Of a stretch of 64,000 bases of DNA, positions 9,330 to 18,885 are shown piece by piece. Each line of letters starts with the position of its first letter. Position 1 is the first letter of the stretch. The translations under genes were made by a program, and so were the position numbers. The notes under the pieces are model-generated. The model made no database searches. It was not told the DNA's origin and saw nothing but the letters and a program-made list of their open reading frames with translations. The DNA comes from JADLHS01 sp964561105 (lineage in GTDB: Bacteria; Verrucomicrobiota; Verrucomicrobiia; Limisphaerales; JADLHS01): contig CAZLOH010000010.1 in the NCBI GenBank assembly GCA_964561105.1, positions 1 through 64,000 of the forward strand. Reading direction: 5' to 3'.

Positions 9330-12231
9330 GCATCATTTTATAGCGAGTTGGCTGCCCTGGATTCTGGGCCTGGCCGCCTTCGGCGTTTACTTGATCACGC
9401 TCAACCATTCGATTTCGTTTCTCCCGGACTGGCAGATCAATTTCGGAACTCCCGCCCCCGCCGTGCGCCTCGCCGGCTGGAGCTGGCAGCCCGAATTCCT
9501 GTCGCCCGCGTATTATCTGATCACCTATCCGATTCGCTGGTTGCCGGCCAGTCTGATTCCCCTGGCCTTGAATGGCTTCGCCGCCATCTGCGCCGCGCTC
9601 GTCATCGCCCAACTGGCCCGGGCCGTGGCGTTGCTGCCGCACGACCGGACTCGCGACCAACGCGAGCGGGTGACCAGCAAGGACTCGGTGCTGACCTTTT
9701 CACTGGCCTGGATTCCCCCGATTTTTGCGGCGGCCGTGTGCGGACTCCAGCTTACGTTTTGGGAGCATGGCACGAACGCCACCGTGGAAATGTTCGACCT
9801 GCTGCTGTTCGCCTACGTCGTCCGCACCCTGATCGAATACCGGATTGACCGTGCCGATAAGCGCCTGTATCGGGCGGCGTTTGTTTATGCCGTGGGCATG
9901 ACCGGCAATCCCGCGATGATCGGATTCTTCCCCTTCTTCATCATGGCGCTCGTGTGGATGCGGAAACTGGATTTTTTCAACCTCCGCTTTCTTGGCCGCA
10001 TGGCGCTCTGGGGACTGGTCGGGCTGTCGCTCTACCTGGTGCTGCCCACGGTTTACCTGTTCACCAAATACGCTTCCGTCAGTTTCTGGGACGTGCTCAA
10101 GTCGAATCTCCTCTCAGAAAAACAGTTGTTGGTCAGCTTCCCCAAAAAGACCCTCCTGTTGCTCTCGCTTTATTCGGTCCTGCCCGTTTTTCTCCTTTCC
10201 ATTCGCTGGGCTTCCCAGTTTGGCGATCCGAGCCGGATCGGCGCCTTGATGACTACGGTCATGTTTCACCTCTCTCATGTGGTTGTCCTTCTGGCGTGTC
10301 TCTGGGTGACCCTTGACCCCGCGTTCAGTCCGCGGGCGCGGGAAGTCGGTCACGGGCTTGCGTTCCTGCCGTTCTATTTTCTCGGCGCGCTGAGTGTGGG
10401 TTATTACAGCGGTTACCTGCTGCTCGTCTCGCGCGCCATCCGAACGCGCCTCCGGGCCGCGCCGCCGATGGCCCGGTTTTTCCAACACGCCACCACCGTC
10501 TTCATCCTCGCCTTGCTGGTCGCCATTCCGACGGCTCTCCTGGTGCGGAATGTGCCGCAAATCCGGCTCACCAACGGCCCACTGCAAAACGAGCTGGCCG
10601 CTGATCTCGCGCGCGGGTTGCCGAAGAGCGGCGTCATCCTGAGCGACGATCCCCGGCGTCTCTGGATTGTGCAAGACTGGCTGGCTCGTCACGGAAACCC
10701 CCGCGACTACATCGCACTTTGCACTCAGTGGCTGCCGTTGCCGGCTTACCAAGCCTATTTGCAGCGCCATTATCCGGGCTGGACTCCGCCACCCTCGGAA
10801 GCGAATGAACCGGTGATCAGCGATGTTGCCCTGGTGGCCATGCTCCAGAAACTCTCCCAGAGCAAGTCCCTCTGCTATCTGCATCCGAGCTTCGGTTACT
10901 ACTTTGAATACTTCCACGCCGTGCCTGACGGGCTGACTGAACAACTTATCCCCTACCCACGATCCATTCTGATTCCCCCGCCTCCCTCACCGGAAGTCAT
11001 CGCTCGGAACGAAAAGTTCTGGACCGAAGCGGAGGATGGAATCCTCGACACGCTGACGCGCGTCACCCGGCCGAAGGACCCCGCGTGGCGACCTACGGGC
11101 ATGGCCAAAATCTTCAGCGCCATCCAACTGAAGCCCGAAAAGAACCAGCAGGCGTACGGTATCGCCGCGCTCTACGCGCGCAACCTGGTCAACTGGGGAG
11201 TCGAATTGCAGCGCGCCGGCGACTACGTCCAGGCGGCCAAACATTTCGCGCTGGCGCGGGAACTCAATCCCGACAACGTCGTTGCCCAGATCAATCTCGA
11301 TTTCAACAAAAAATTCCAGTCCGGTGAGCCAATCGCCGTGGAAATTGACAAGTCGCTCGAAGAACAATTCGGCAAGTACCGTTCCTGGGCCGAAGTGCTC
11401 ACCCAAAACGGACCGTACGACGAACCCAGCCTCACCTACGCCCAGGGCTATGTCTTCGCCCGCGGCAACCTGCTCCGTCAATCCGCCGAAGCCTTCGACC
11501 GCGTCCGCACCTTTTCCACCAACGATCTCGCCAGCCGCTTGTGGCTCGCCCAGGTTCACCTCATGCGCGGCTTCCCGGACCAGGCTCTCGCGCTCGCCCA
11601 CGAAGTTCGCGCCTGCGCCGCCCGCACCCCGGGTGCGAGCAGCAACCTGACCGACCTCTTCACCCTGGAAGCCTCCGCGTATTTCCTCAAAAAGGAACCA
11701 GCCATCGCCAACCAGATCATCGAAACCAATCTCGCCGTCAATCCGGGAAATTTTCTCCTCCTGGCCGCCGCTTGCAAGACCTACGCCGACTATGGCCAGT
11801 TCACAAACGCGCTGGAAATAACCCAGCGGATGTTGCAAGCCCAGCCGACCAACGCTGCCACCTGGTTGAATCGCGGCTGCTTCCTCGTCGAGGTCAGCGA
11901 CTTTGATCAAGCCATCCGCGCCTTCGACAAGGTGTTGACCCTCGAACCCAACAACGCCACCGCCCTGCTCTATCGCGCCATCGCCAATTTACGCGCCGAT
12001 CATCTGGACGCCGCGCTCAAAGATTACGAAGTCATCCAGCAGCATTATCCCAAGCTTCATCAAGCTTACTATGGCCTGGGTGAAATCGCATACCGACGCA
12101 AGGACACCAACGCCGCCATCGGCTATTACGAAGCCTACCTGACCAACTCCCCGCCCAATCGGACGGAACGCGACCTGATCGTGAACCGCCTCCGGCAATT
12201 GCGCGGTGAAGCGCCGGCCCCACCCAAGTGA
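9301..12231 (+). CDS. DUF2723 multipass membrane protein with C-terminal TPRs
   Basis: About 976 residues from ATG 9301. The N-terminal half (to about residue 420) holds roughly ten hydrophobic segments with the DUF2723 layout (YLITLNHSISFLPDW start, WEHGTNATVEMFDLLLFAYV), a family related to protein O-mannosyl/GT39-like membrane glycosyltransferases. A middle soluble region follows, then at least six TPR-like units, for example AATWLNRGCFLVEVSDFDQA. Members are common in Verrucomicrobia and Bacteroidetes and are presumed to glycosylate exported substrates; activity here is inferred. The next gene, a GT4, begins 10 bases after the stop, consistent with a small glycosylation operon. Confidence 0.75.
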   Translation: MTNGRASSTEHHFIASWLPWILGLAAFGVYLITLNHSISFLPDWQINFGTPAPAVRLAGWSWQPEFLSPAYYLITYPIRWLPASLIPLALNGFAAICAALVIAQLARAVALLPHDRTRDQRERVTSKDSVLTFSLAWIPPIFAAAVCGLQLTFWEHGTNATVEMFDLLLFAYVVRTLIEYRIDRADKRLYRAAFVYAVGMTGNPAMIGFFPFFIMALVWMRKLDFFNLRFLGRMALWGLVGLSLYLVLPTVYLFTKYASVSFWDVLKSNLLSEKQLLVSFPKKTLLLLSLYSVLPVFLLSIRWASQFGDPSRIGALMTTVMFHLSHVVVLLACLWVTLDPAFSPRAREVGHGLAFLPFYFLGALSVGYYSGYLLLVSRAIRTRLRAAPPMARFFQHATTVFILALLVAIPTALLVRNVPQIRLTNGPLQNELAADLARGLPKSGVILSDDPRRLWIVQDWLARHGNPRDYIALCTQWLPLPAYQAYLQRHYPGWTPPPSEANEPVISDVALVAMLQKLSQSKSLCYLHPSFGYYFEYFHAVPDGLTEQLIPYPRSILIPPPPSPEVIARNEKFWTEAEDGILDTLTRVTRPKDPAWRPTGMAKIFSAIQLKPEKNQQAYGIAALYARNLVNWGVELQRAGDYVQAAKHFALARELNPDNVVAQINLDFNKKFQSGEPIAVEIDKSLEEQFGKYRSWAEVLTQNGPYDEPSLTYAQGYVFARGNLLRQSAEAFDRVRTFSTNDLASRLWLAQVHLMRGFPDQALALAHEVRACAARTPGASSNLTDLFTLEASAYFLKKEPAIANQIIETNLAVNPGNFLLLAAACKTYADYGQFTNALEITQRMLQAQPTNAATWLNRGCFLVEVSDFDQAIRAFDKVLTLEPNNATALLYRAIANLRADHLDAALKDYEVIQQHYPKLHQAYYGLGEIAYRRKDTNAAIGYYEAYLTNSPPNRTERDLIVNRLRQLRGEAPAPPK

Positions 12232-12241
12232 GCGCCCGCTC

Positions 12242-13498
12242 ATGCGCATCACGCACGTCATCACCCGGCTGATCGTCGGCGGCGCGCAGGAAAATACCAT
12301 TGCCTCCGTTCTCGGCCTGCGAAAAATCCCCGGCCTCGAAGTGGACCTGCTTTCCGGTCCCACCAGCGGCCCGGAAGGTTCGCTGGCATCCCAACTCGTA
12401 ACGGCCGCAGTGCCGCCTCCGCCCACCACCTCGCCCGGCGAGCGGACCGGCGTGAGTGAAATTCAGCCACCGATTCTTACACTCATCCCGTCCCTCGTCC
12501 GCCCGATCCATCCGTGGAAAGACCTCCTCGCCCTGCGCCAGCTCACGCGCCGATTCCGCGCACAAAAACCTGACCTCGTCCATACGCACAGCGGCAAGGC
12601 TGGCATTCTCGGCCGACTCGCCGCCGCGCGAGCGGGCGTGCCCTTCATCGTTCACACCATCCACGGCCCCTCGTTCGGCAATTTCCAGGGTTATCTCGCC
12701 AACCGGATTTTTCTGGCCGCTGAACGCCGCGCCGCTCGTGCCACCACGCACTTCGTCACCGTGGCCGACGCCATGCGCGACCAGTATCTCGCCGCCGGCA
12801 TCGGGCAACCCGACCAATACACCCGCATCTTCAGCGGCTTCAACCTGTCCCCGTTCCTCCAGGCCACGAACGATCCCGCCCGGCGTGCCCGTTACGGATT
12901 GAAGCCCGACGACATCGTCATTGGCAAGATCGCCCGTCTGTTCAAACTCAAAGGCCACGACAGCCTGTTCGCCATCGCGCCGCAACTCGTGCGCGCCTGT
13001 CCGCAGATCAAATTCCTGCTCGTCGGCGACGGCGACTGGCGCCAACGGTTCGAGCAAATGGCGCACGACACGGGTGTGCGCAACCATTTCCATTTCACCG
13101 GCCTGGTCTCGCCGGCGGAGATTCCGTCCTTGCTCGGCATCATGGACATCCTGGTCCACCTGTCCGAACGCGAAGGTCTGCCGCGCGCCCTGCCGCAAGC
13201 CCTGGCGGCGGGCCGGCCGATCGTTGCGTTCGATTGCGACGGCGCCCGCGAAGTCTGCCGCGATAGCCAGACCGGCTTCCTCGTGCGCCCCGGCCATCTG
13301 CATGGCTTGACCGAGCGCCTGCTGCTCCTTGCCCGCCAGCCGGCCCTGCGCGCTGAACTCGCCGCGCGCGGGCGCGAATTTGTCCGGGCCAACTTCGCGG
13401 TGGAGTTGATGGTTGAGCACCTCCACCAGCTTTATCTGAAACTCGCCACGGCTTCCCAAACCGGGCAAGGTAAGCGCGCCTGCGCGAACCACGGTTGA
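12242..13498 (+). CDS. Glycosyltransferase family 4
   Basis: GT-B fold transferase of about 418 residues. Seen: the N-terminal glycine loop RLIVGGAQENT; a conserved HTHSGKAGILGRLAAARAG segment; the start of the C-terminal domain at IGKIARLFKLKGHD; LVGDGDWR; and the donor-site region SEREGLPRALPQALAAG. In that EX7E motif the second Glu is replaced by Gln, which occurs in some GT4 members but deserves a check. The sugar donor is unknown. ATG 12242 is chosen because MRITHVITRL matches GT4 starts; an upstream ATG (12206) would overlap the previous gene. Confidence 0.85.
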   Translation: MRITHVITRLIVGGAQENTIASVLGLRKIPGLEVDLLSGPTSGPEGSLASQLVTAAVPPPPTTSPGERTGVSEIQPPILTLIPSLVRPIHPWKDLLALRQLTRRFRAQKPDLVHTHSGKAGILGRLAAARAGVPFIVHTIHGPSFGNFQGYLANRIFLAAERRAARATTHFVTVADAMRDQYLAAGIGQPDQYTRIFSGFNLSPFLQATNDPARRARYGLKPDDIVIGKIARLFKLKGHDSLFAIAPQLVRACPQIKFLLVGDGDWRQRFEQMAHDTGVRNHFHFTGLVSPAEIPSLLGIMDILVHLSEREGLPRALPQALAAGRPIVAFDCDGAREVCRDSQTGFLVRPGHLHGLTERLLLLARQPALRAELAARGREFVRANFAVELMVEHLHQLYLKLATASQTGQGKRACANHG

Positions 13499-13511
13499 CG
13501 CGCGGTGGTGT

Positions 13512-14882
13512 ATGAATTTACCGGATGAAATGACGCGGTTGCTCCGCGAAGTGCCGGCCCTCTCACGGGCTTATCTCGTGGGCGGGTGCGTGCGCGACGC
13601 GTTGCTGGGCAACGCGCAGAAGGATTTCGATCTCGAGGTTTACGGTGTCGGTTACGAGGAGTTGGCGCGGCAACTGGGCGCGCGCGGCCGGGTGGACCTC
13701 GTCGGCAAATCGTTTGGCGTGATCAAGTATTCCCGTCCGGACGGTGGACAATGGGACTTCAGCCTGCCGCGCCGGGATTCCAAGCAGGGCGCGGGACATC
13801 AAGGTTTCCAGGTCGAATTCAATCCGAATCTGGACCTGCGCACGGCGGCGAGTCGTCGGGATTTCACCATCAACGCGCTGATGTTTGATCCGCGCACAGG
13901 CGAGTATCTCGATTTTTTCGGCGGTCGGGAGGACCTGACGAATCGAATCTTGCGGCACACCAGCGCGGCGTTCGTGGAAGACCCGTTGCGTGTGTTGCGC
14001 GGGATGCAGTTCGTCGCCCGCTTCGAGCTGACACCGGCGGACGAAACGACCGAGTTGTGCCGCTCCATCGTGGGGACGTTCCCCGAACTGGCCGTCGAAC
14101 GAGTCGGGATGGAATGGAGCAAGTGGGCACAGTTGAGCCGACGACCCTCGGCGGGGCTGCGCTTTCTGCAAGCGACCGCTTGGCTGCAGCACTTCCCGGA
14201 AATCGCGGCATTGGTGGGCACGCCACAGGACCCCGAATGGCACCCGGAGGGCGACGTGTTCACGCACACCGGCCACGCCTGCGACGCGCTGGCAGCCTTG
14301 CCCGAGTGGCAGGCGGCGGATGCGACCACTCGAAGCGTGCTGATGTTCGCGGTGCTGGAGCATGACCTCGCCAAACCGCAAACTACCCACGAAGCCGAGC
14401 GTGACGGACGGATCCGCATCGTCTCGCCGGGCCACGAGAAACAGGGCGGGCCGCTGGCCGAAGCGTTTCTGACGCGCATTGCGGCGCCGAAGGAAATCAA
14501 GGCGCGGGTGATTCCGCTGGTGACCCATCACCTGGCTCACCTGCAATCCGCCAGTTCCCGGGCCGTGCGGCGGCTGGCAAATGCGTTGAAGCCCGCGACC
14601 ATCGCGGAACTATGCCTGGTGATGACCGCGGACCATTTCGGACGTCCGCCCAAACCGCAGGTGGTCCATCCCGGTATTTTGGAACTCCGAGCGGCGGCTG
14701 AGGAACTGCGTTTGCGCGACGCCGCGCCGAAACCGATTCTGCTGGGTCGTCATTTGATTGCTCGCGGACTGAAGCCGGGCAAACCGTTTGGCGCGCTGCT
14801 CGACGCCGCCTTCGAAGCGCAACTCGAGGGCGCGTTTCAGGATCTCGACGGCGCGCTCAAATGGCTGGAGGCGCACGGCTGA
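13512..14882 (+). CDS. cca: CCA-adding enzyme / poly(A) polymerase family, with HD-like domain
   Basis: Class II tRNA nucleotidyltransferase fold: the YLVGGCVRDALLG motif, then KDFDLEVYG with the two catalytic aspartates, SRRDFTINAL, and DPLRVLRGMQFVARF of the RNA-binding helices. The C-terminal part has an HD-phosphohydrolase-like pattern (HTGHACDAL, LEHDLAKP, VTHHLAH). 456 residues. The genomic tRNA in this window already encodes CCA, so repair of damaged 3' ends is the likely role. The family also includes poly(A) polymerases and phosphohydrolase-fused forms, so exact specificity is open. Confidence 0.82.
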   Translation: MNLPDEMTRLLREVPALSRAYLVGGCVRDALLGNAQKDFDLEVYGVGYEELARQLGARGRVDLVGKSFGVIKYSRPDGGQWDFSLPRRDSKQGAGHQGFQVEFNPNLDLRTAASRRDFTINALMFDPRTGEYLDFFGGREDLTNRILRHTSAAFVEDPLRVLRGMQFVARFELTPADETTELCRSIVGTFPELAVERVGMEWSKWAQLSRRPSAGLRFLQATAWLQHFPEIAALVGTPQDPEWHPEGDVFTHTGHACDALAALPEWQAADATTRSVLMFAVLEHDLAKPQTTHEAERDGRIRIVSPGHEKQGGPLAEAFLTRIAAPKEIKARVIPLVTHHLAHLQSASSRAVRRLANALKPATIAELCLVMTADHFGRPPKPQVVHPGILELRAAAEELRLRDAAPKPILLGRHLIARGLKPGKPFGALLDAAFEAQLEGAFQDLDGALKWLEAHG

Positions 14883-14992
14883 TCACGCTCAACTTTCATC
14901 CCGGCAGCCACCGGAGATCGGCGTGACCTTGGCAAAGTCACCAATCAATTCAATCCACTCGACAGGCCGGCTGCTCGTTTTACCCTGCGGAT

Positions 14993-15820
14993 GTGTTGAT
15001 TGCCTTCCACAAACCGTACGGCGTGCTCTCGCAGTTCACGCCCGATGGCTCGCGCAATCGTCCGCTGGCGGAATTCGGCTTTCCGAAGGGCGTTTATCCC
15101 ATCGGCCGGCTGGATGCGGACTCCGAGGGGTTGTTGCTGTTGAGCGATGAACCGGAATGGAACGCGCGACTGCTCGAACCGCGCCAGGCGCATGAACGCG
15201 AGTATTGGGCACAGGTCGAACGCATCCCCACCACTGCGGCGCTCGAAACTCTTTCGGCCGGCGTGATCATTCAAGGACGCAAAACATTGCCGTGCCGGGC
15301 GTGGCTGCTGGCGCCGCAACCCATCGTTTGCGTGGAAGCTGCCTCGCCCGGGGCATCGTCCGGCCGCTCCATGAACCTGGGAGGGCCGGCGTCTCACCGG
15401 CTCGTTCGAGTCCGAAGCGAAGAAACTCGCCGGCGGAACGCCAGCGCTCCCAGCCCCCACGCCCCGGTTCAAAAGTTCAACGCGCGAAACTTTGTTCACG
15501 AAATTCTCTCCTCAATCATCGGTAAGGAAGACGGAACGAACGTCGCCCCCACAATCCCGCCGCGCGATCCGCCAATCCGGTTTCGCAAGCGCGTGCCGGA
15601 TTGTTGGATTGGACTGGAATTAATCGAAGGCAAGAACCGCCAGGTCCGCCGTATGACGGCCGCCATCGGCCACCCCACGTTGCGCCTGCTCCGCGTGCGC
15701 ATCGGCCGGCTGGTGTTGGGCAATTTGCCCGCTGGCCAATGGAAAACACTGGCGGCAGCGGAACGGCAGCAAGTCGCCGGCGGACCGGCTGCACCGTCCG
15801 GATCGGAAAATTTTTTCTGA
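14993..15820 (+). CDS. rluE: RluE-like 23S rRNA pseudouridine synthase with insertion
   Basis: RsuA/RluE-family enzyme. Seen: an HKPYGVLSQF start, the catalytic motif GRLDADSEGLLLL (Asp41), RKTLPCRAWLL, and after a gap PPIRFRKRVPDCWIGLEL and EGKNRQVRRMTAAIGHPTLRL, all diagnostic of RluE. At 275 residues it is well longer than the usual 180-210: roughly 75 extra residues sit between the LLAPQP and PPIRFR segments. Part of this insert is encoded by a palindromic repeat (15377-15453). GTG start; the ATG two bases upstream is out of frame. The core looks intact, so the protein is probably still functional. Confidence 0.85.
   Translation: MLIAFHKPYGVLSQFTPDGSRNRPLAEFGFPKGVYPIGRLDADSEGLLLLSDEPEWNARLLEPRQAHEREYWAQVERIPTTAALETLSAGVIIQGRKTLPCRAWLLAPQPIVCVEAASPGASSGRSMNLGGPASHRLVRVRSEETRRRNASAPSPHAPVQKFNARNFVHEILSSIIGKEDGTNVAPTIPPRDPPIRFRKRVPDCWIGLELIEGKNRQVRRMTAAIGHPTLRLLRVRIGRLVLGNLPAGQWKTLAAAERQQVAGGPAAPSGSENFF
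15377..15453. repeat. Palindromic interspersed element inside rluE
   Basis: Imperfect 25-bp inverted repeat. The left arm CTGGGAGGGCCGGCGTCTC (continuing ACCGGC) pairs with a right arm ending GCGCTCCCAG, matching at about 20 of 25 positions, around a 27-base loop. On the opposite strand it translates as an AGVPPA-like string that I associate with dispersed repeats of Planctomycete/Verrucomicrobia genomes (recollection, not checked). It is read in frame as part of RluE. Confidence 0.75.
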
Positions 15821-15914
15821 AGGACGGTCGGCGCGACCACCGGAACCAATCACACCCAAAAGCCACCCAAAAGCCAACTTGCTTGAGTCGGCGGGCTGAC
15901 TTACGCTCGCGCTG

Positions 15915-16202
15915 TTGAAAAACGAAGACGCCGCCAAACCCGTCCCGCCGGACTGTTGCGCCGATTCGGCGACGTGCCCACTCTCGAGCGTCGAAGCCGG
16001 CTCGGTGGTTTGCATCAAGCAACTCACCGCTCAGCCTGATGTGATCGGGCGACTGCGCGAAATGGGGTTGGGCGAGGAACAGCGCATCCGCCTCATCAGC
16101 CGTCATCCCAGCCTGATCTGCCAGGTTTGCAACGCCCGCATTGCCCTGAGCGAGAGCCTCGCGCAAGCCATCCTGGTTGAACCGCTTTCCAAACGACGCT
16201 AA
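15915..16202 (+). CDS. feoA: FeoA-domain protein with Cys-containing N-terminus
   Basis: SH3-like FeoA domain of ferrous iron uptake, about 95 residues from TTG 15915. The core pattern is clear: IGRLREMGLGEEQRIRLI. An unusual N-terminal extension carries a CC pair and a further Cys (PPDCCADSATC), and the end of the domain has a CxxC (LICQVC). It is first of three genes feoA-feoA-feoB, six bases before the second feoA. It could be a FeoB activator or a redox/iron-sensing variant; the latter is conjecture. Confidence 0.75.
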   Translation: MKNEDAAKPVPPDCCADSATCPLSSVEAGSVVCIKQLTAQPDVIGRLREMGLGEEQRIRLISRHPSLICQVCNARIALSESLAQAILVEPLSKRR

Positions 16203-16208
16203 ACTGCC

Positions 16209-16451
16209 ATGCCCCCTGCCCTGCAACCGTTGACCGCCGTCGCCTTGGGCACCACCGCCACCGTGGCTGAAATCAACCTGCCGCCCGCCAACCGCCCCCG
16301 CCTCATGGAAATGGGTCTGCTCGTCGGCACCAAAGTCGAACTCATCCGGTTCGCGCCGTTGGGTGATCCGGTGGAGATCAAAGTGCGCGGCTACAATCTC
16401 ACGTTACGCAAACACGAGGCGGAACAGATTTTTGTCAAGCTGTCGGAATGA
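16209..16451 (+). CDS. feoA: FeoA family protein
   Basis: 80-residue SH3-like FeoA protein: PRLMEMGLLVGTKVELIRFAPLGDPVEIKVRGY is the canonical signature. It acts in the cytoplasm with the FeoB transporter. ATG start six bases after the preceding FeoA gene. About 108 bases separate it from feoB, and that gap contains a weak GCGGTGAA/TTCACCGC inverted repeat, so expression may be tuned between feoA and feoB. Confidence 0.88.
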   Translation: MPPALQPLTAVALGTTATVAEINLPPANRPRLMEMGLLVGTKVELIRFAPLGDPVEIKVRGYNLTLRKHEAEQIFVKLSE

Positions 16452-16559
16452 GAAGGACGGCGGTGAACTGACCAGGCAAAGTAGCGCAAGCCGCCGACAG
16501 GAAATCGCAATTCACCGCAAACAAGCGTTTCGCAAATCCCGTATCCTGCCCTTGTGTCT

Positions 16560-18878
16560 ATGACCAGTCGCGCGCCCGAAAATCCCCAACCCGTCCGGGC
16601 GCGCACCGATTCCCAGACTACCTACGTCGCCCTCACCGGAAATCCCAACAGCGGCAAGACGACGTTGTTCAATGCCCTGACCGGCTTGCGGGCCAAGGTC
16701 GGCAACTACGCGGGTGTCACGGTCGAGCGCAAGGAAGGCAAATTGCTCGGCGCTCCGGCGGACGCGAACCTCCGCGTGCTGGACCTGCCCGGCACCTACA
16801 GCCTCAGCCCCAATTCACTCGACGAGCAGGTCTCGCGCGATGTCCTCCTCGCGCGCCTCCCGGAATTGCCGGCCCCGAGCGTCATCGTCGTGGTGGTGGA
16901 CGCCGCCAACCTCCAACGCAATCTCTACTACGCCACCCAGGTGATCGAGCTGGGGCATCGGACGATTCTGGCGTTGAACATGGTGGACGTGGCCGAGGGG
17001 CTGGGCCACGCGATTGACACCCGGAAACTATCCGAGCTGCTCGGTGTGCCGGTCATGCCCGTGGTCGCGAGCAACGGACAGGGCGTGCTGGAATTGCGGG
17101 ACAAAATCCTCGCCACACTCGCCGACCGGGGCGAAATCAAGCCGCGCCTCTTCTGCCAGTTGCCGGGCCTGTTCCGCATCGAAGCCACCGGCTTGGCGGA
17201 TTTGCTGGCCGAGACGTATCAGGAACGCCGGCTGCAAGCCACGGCCGAGGCGCTGTTGTTGTTGAGCAACGAGAAGGCGCTGGCCTCCAGCGCCACGCAC
17301 TATCCGCCGAAAATCCAGGAGGCGGTGGCGGCGGCGCGCAAGCGTCTCGATGCCGTAAACGTGGATTGGCGCGGCGCCCCCATCGAATGGCGTTATGCGC
17401 GCGTAGCGGAAATCCAGCAGGCGGCTACCACCGAACTTGCGCCTCCGGGCGAGACGACCAGCGACAAACTGGACCGCCTGCTCACCCACAAGATCTGGGG
17501 CACGCTCATTTTCGTCATCATCATGGCGATGATGTTCCAAAGCATCTTTTCGTTCGCCGGCTATCCCATGGACTGGCTCGAAAGTGGCGTCAAGTGGGCG
17601 GGCGACAAGGTCGGCGCGCTCATTCCGCCCGGCGATTTGCACAGCCTGCTGGTGGATGGCGTCATCGCCGGCGTAGGCGCCGTCGTCGTCTTTCTGCCGC
17701 AAATCCTGTTGCTTTTCCTGTTCATCGGCCTGCTTGAAGACACGGGTTACATGGCACGCGCGGCGTTCTTGATGGACCGGTTGATGAGCAAGGTCGGGCT
17801 GCACGGCAAGAGTTTCATCCCCATGCTGAGTTCGTTTGCCTGCGCCATTCCCGGCATCATGGCCACGCGCACCATCGAAAGTCCCAAGGACCGCCTGGTG
17901 ACGATTCTCGTCGCGCCCCTGATGAGTTGCTCCGCGCGCCTGCCGGTTTACACGCTGCTCATCGGCACGTGCATTCCCGACCGGGTGCTGGGAAATCTGA
18001 ATTACGAACTCAACCTGGGTTTCACCCGGTTTAATGTCTTTGGCTTCCTCGGACTGCGGGGACTGACCATGCTCGCAATGTACCTGCTCGGGATCGTGGT
18101 GGCCCTGCTCATGGCCTGGGTGTTCAAAAAGACTTTGCTCAAAGGTGAAACGCCGATGCTCATCATGGAGTTGCCGCCCTACAAGCGTCCCCTGCTCCGG
18201 ATCGTGTTGCGACACATGTGGGATCGCGCCGGGCTGTTTCTCAAGCGCGCGGGCACCGTGATTCTCGCCATCAACATTGTGCTGTGGGCTCTGGCGTCCT
18301 ATCCGGGCAGCAAAATCGTCGAGAAAGAATTCGCCGCCAAACGCCAGGCGCTCGATCAATCCTTCAGCGTCGGATTGCCGACCGGAGTTTCCAACGACAA
18401 ATCCAAGGCGGACCAACTGGCCGCCCTCGATCAGGAGGAAGCCGGCGAAAAGCTGCGTCATAGTTTTGCCGGTTATCTGGGACGCGCCATCGAACCCGTG
18501 ATCGCCCCGCTCGGATTCGATTGGAAGATTGGTATCGGCATCGTGGCGTCGTTCGCGGCCCGGGAGGTCTTCGTCAGCACCATGTCCACGGTCTATAACG
18601 TGGGCGCGGGCGATTCCGACGAGAAAACCAAGGCGCTGGTGGAAAGTCTGCGCGATCAAAAGCGTCCGGATGGCACTCCCGTTTACACGACGCTCACCGC
18701 CGTCGCCTTGATGATCTTTTACGTGTTTGCCATGCAATGCGTCAGCACGGTCGCGGTGGTTCGTCGGGAAACGAACTCGTGGCGGTGGCCGTTGTTCCAG
18801 TGGGCTTACATGGGCGCGCTGGCGTGGGGGCTGGCTTTCATCACCTATCAGGGTGGACGCTTGCTGGGCTGGGGTTGA
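16560..18878 (+). CDS. feoB: Ferrous iron transport protein B
   Basis: Inner-membrane Fe(II) transporter with an N-terminal G domain: G1 GNPNSGKTTLFNALTG, G2 Thr in NYAGVTVE, G3 DLPGTYSLSP, G4 NMVD. A guanine-dissociation-inhibitor-like linker follows to about residue 310, then the transmembrane part with two Gate-type regions (LLEDTGYMARAAFLMDRLM, and the region around FAAREVFVSTMSTVY) and a Cys in FACAIPG. About 772 residues, the standard length. ATG 16560 chosen; a GTG two codons upstream is possible. Converges with sulP, leaving 7 bases between stops. Confidence 0.96.
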   Translation: MTSRAPENPQPVRARTDSQTTYVALTGNPNSGKTTLFNALTGLRAKVGNYAGVTVERKEGKLLGAPADANLRVLDLPGTYSLSPNSLDEQVSRDVLLARLPELPAPSVIVVVVDAANLQRNLYYATQVIELGHRTILALNMVDVAEGLGHAIDTRKLSELLGVPVMPVVASNGQGVLELRDKILATLADRGEIKPRLFCQLPGLFRIEATGLADLLAETYQERRLQATAEALLLLSNEKALASSATHYPPKIQEAVAAARKRLDAVNVDWRGAPIEWRYARVAEIQQAATTELAPPGETTSDKLDRLLTHKIWGTLIFVIIMAMMFQSIFSFAGYPMDWLESGVKWAGDKVGALIPPGDLHSLLVDGVIAGVGAVVVFLPQILLLFLFIGLLEDTGYMARAAFLMDRLMSKVGLHGKSFIPMLSSFACAIPGIMATRTIESPKDRLVTILVAPLMSCSARLPVYTLLIGTCIPDRVLGNLNYELNLGFTRFNVFGFLGLRGLTMLAMYLLGIVVALLMAWVFKKTLLKGETPMLIMELPPYKRPLLRIVLRHMWDRAGLFLKRAGTVILAINIVLWALASYPGSKIVEKEFAAKRQALDQSFSVGLPTGVSNDKSKADQLAALDQEEAGEKLRHSFAGYLGRAIEPVIAPLGFDWKIGIGIVASFAAREVFVSTMSTVYNVGAGDSDEKTKALVESLRDQKRPDGTPVYTTLTAVALMIFYVFAMQCVSTVAVVRRETNSWRWPLFQWAYMGALAWGLAFITYQGGRLLGWG

Positions 18879-18885
18879 GGCCGCT

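Noticed and set aside
12032..13492. Minus-strand open frame of 486 codons opposite the GT4 gene
   Set aside because: Shadow frame; the GT4 motifs on the plus strand are clear.
16452..16559. Inverted repeat GCGGTGAA/TTCACCGC between feoA and feoB as a terminator or Fur box
   Set aside because: Arms are 8 bp with a 43-base spacer, there is no T tract, and no Fur-like 19-bp palindrome was recognised.
17028..18737. Minus-strand open frame of 569 codons opposite feoB
   Set aside because: His/Gln/Arg-rich shadow of feoB, with no signature; feoB motifs are unequivocal.
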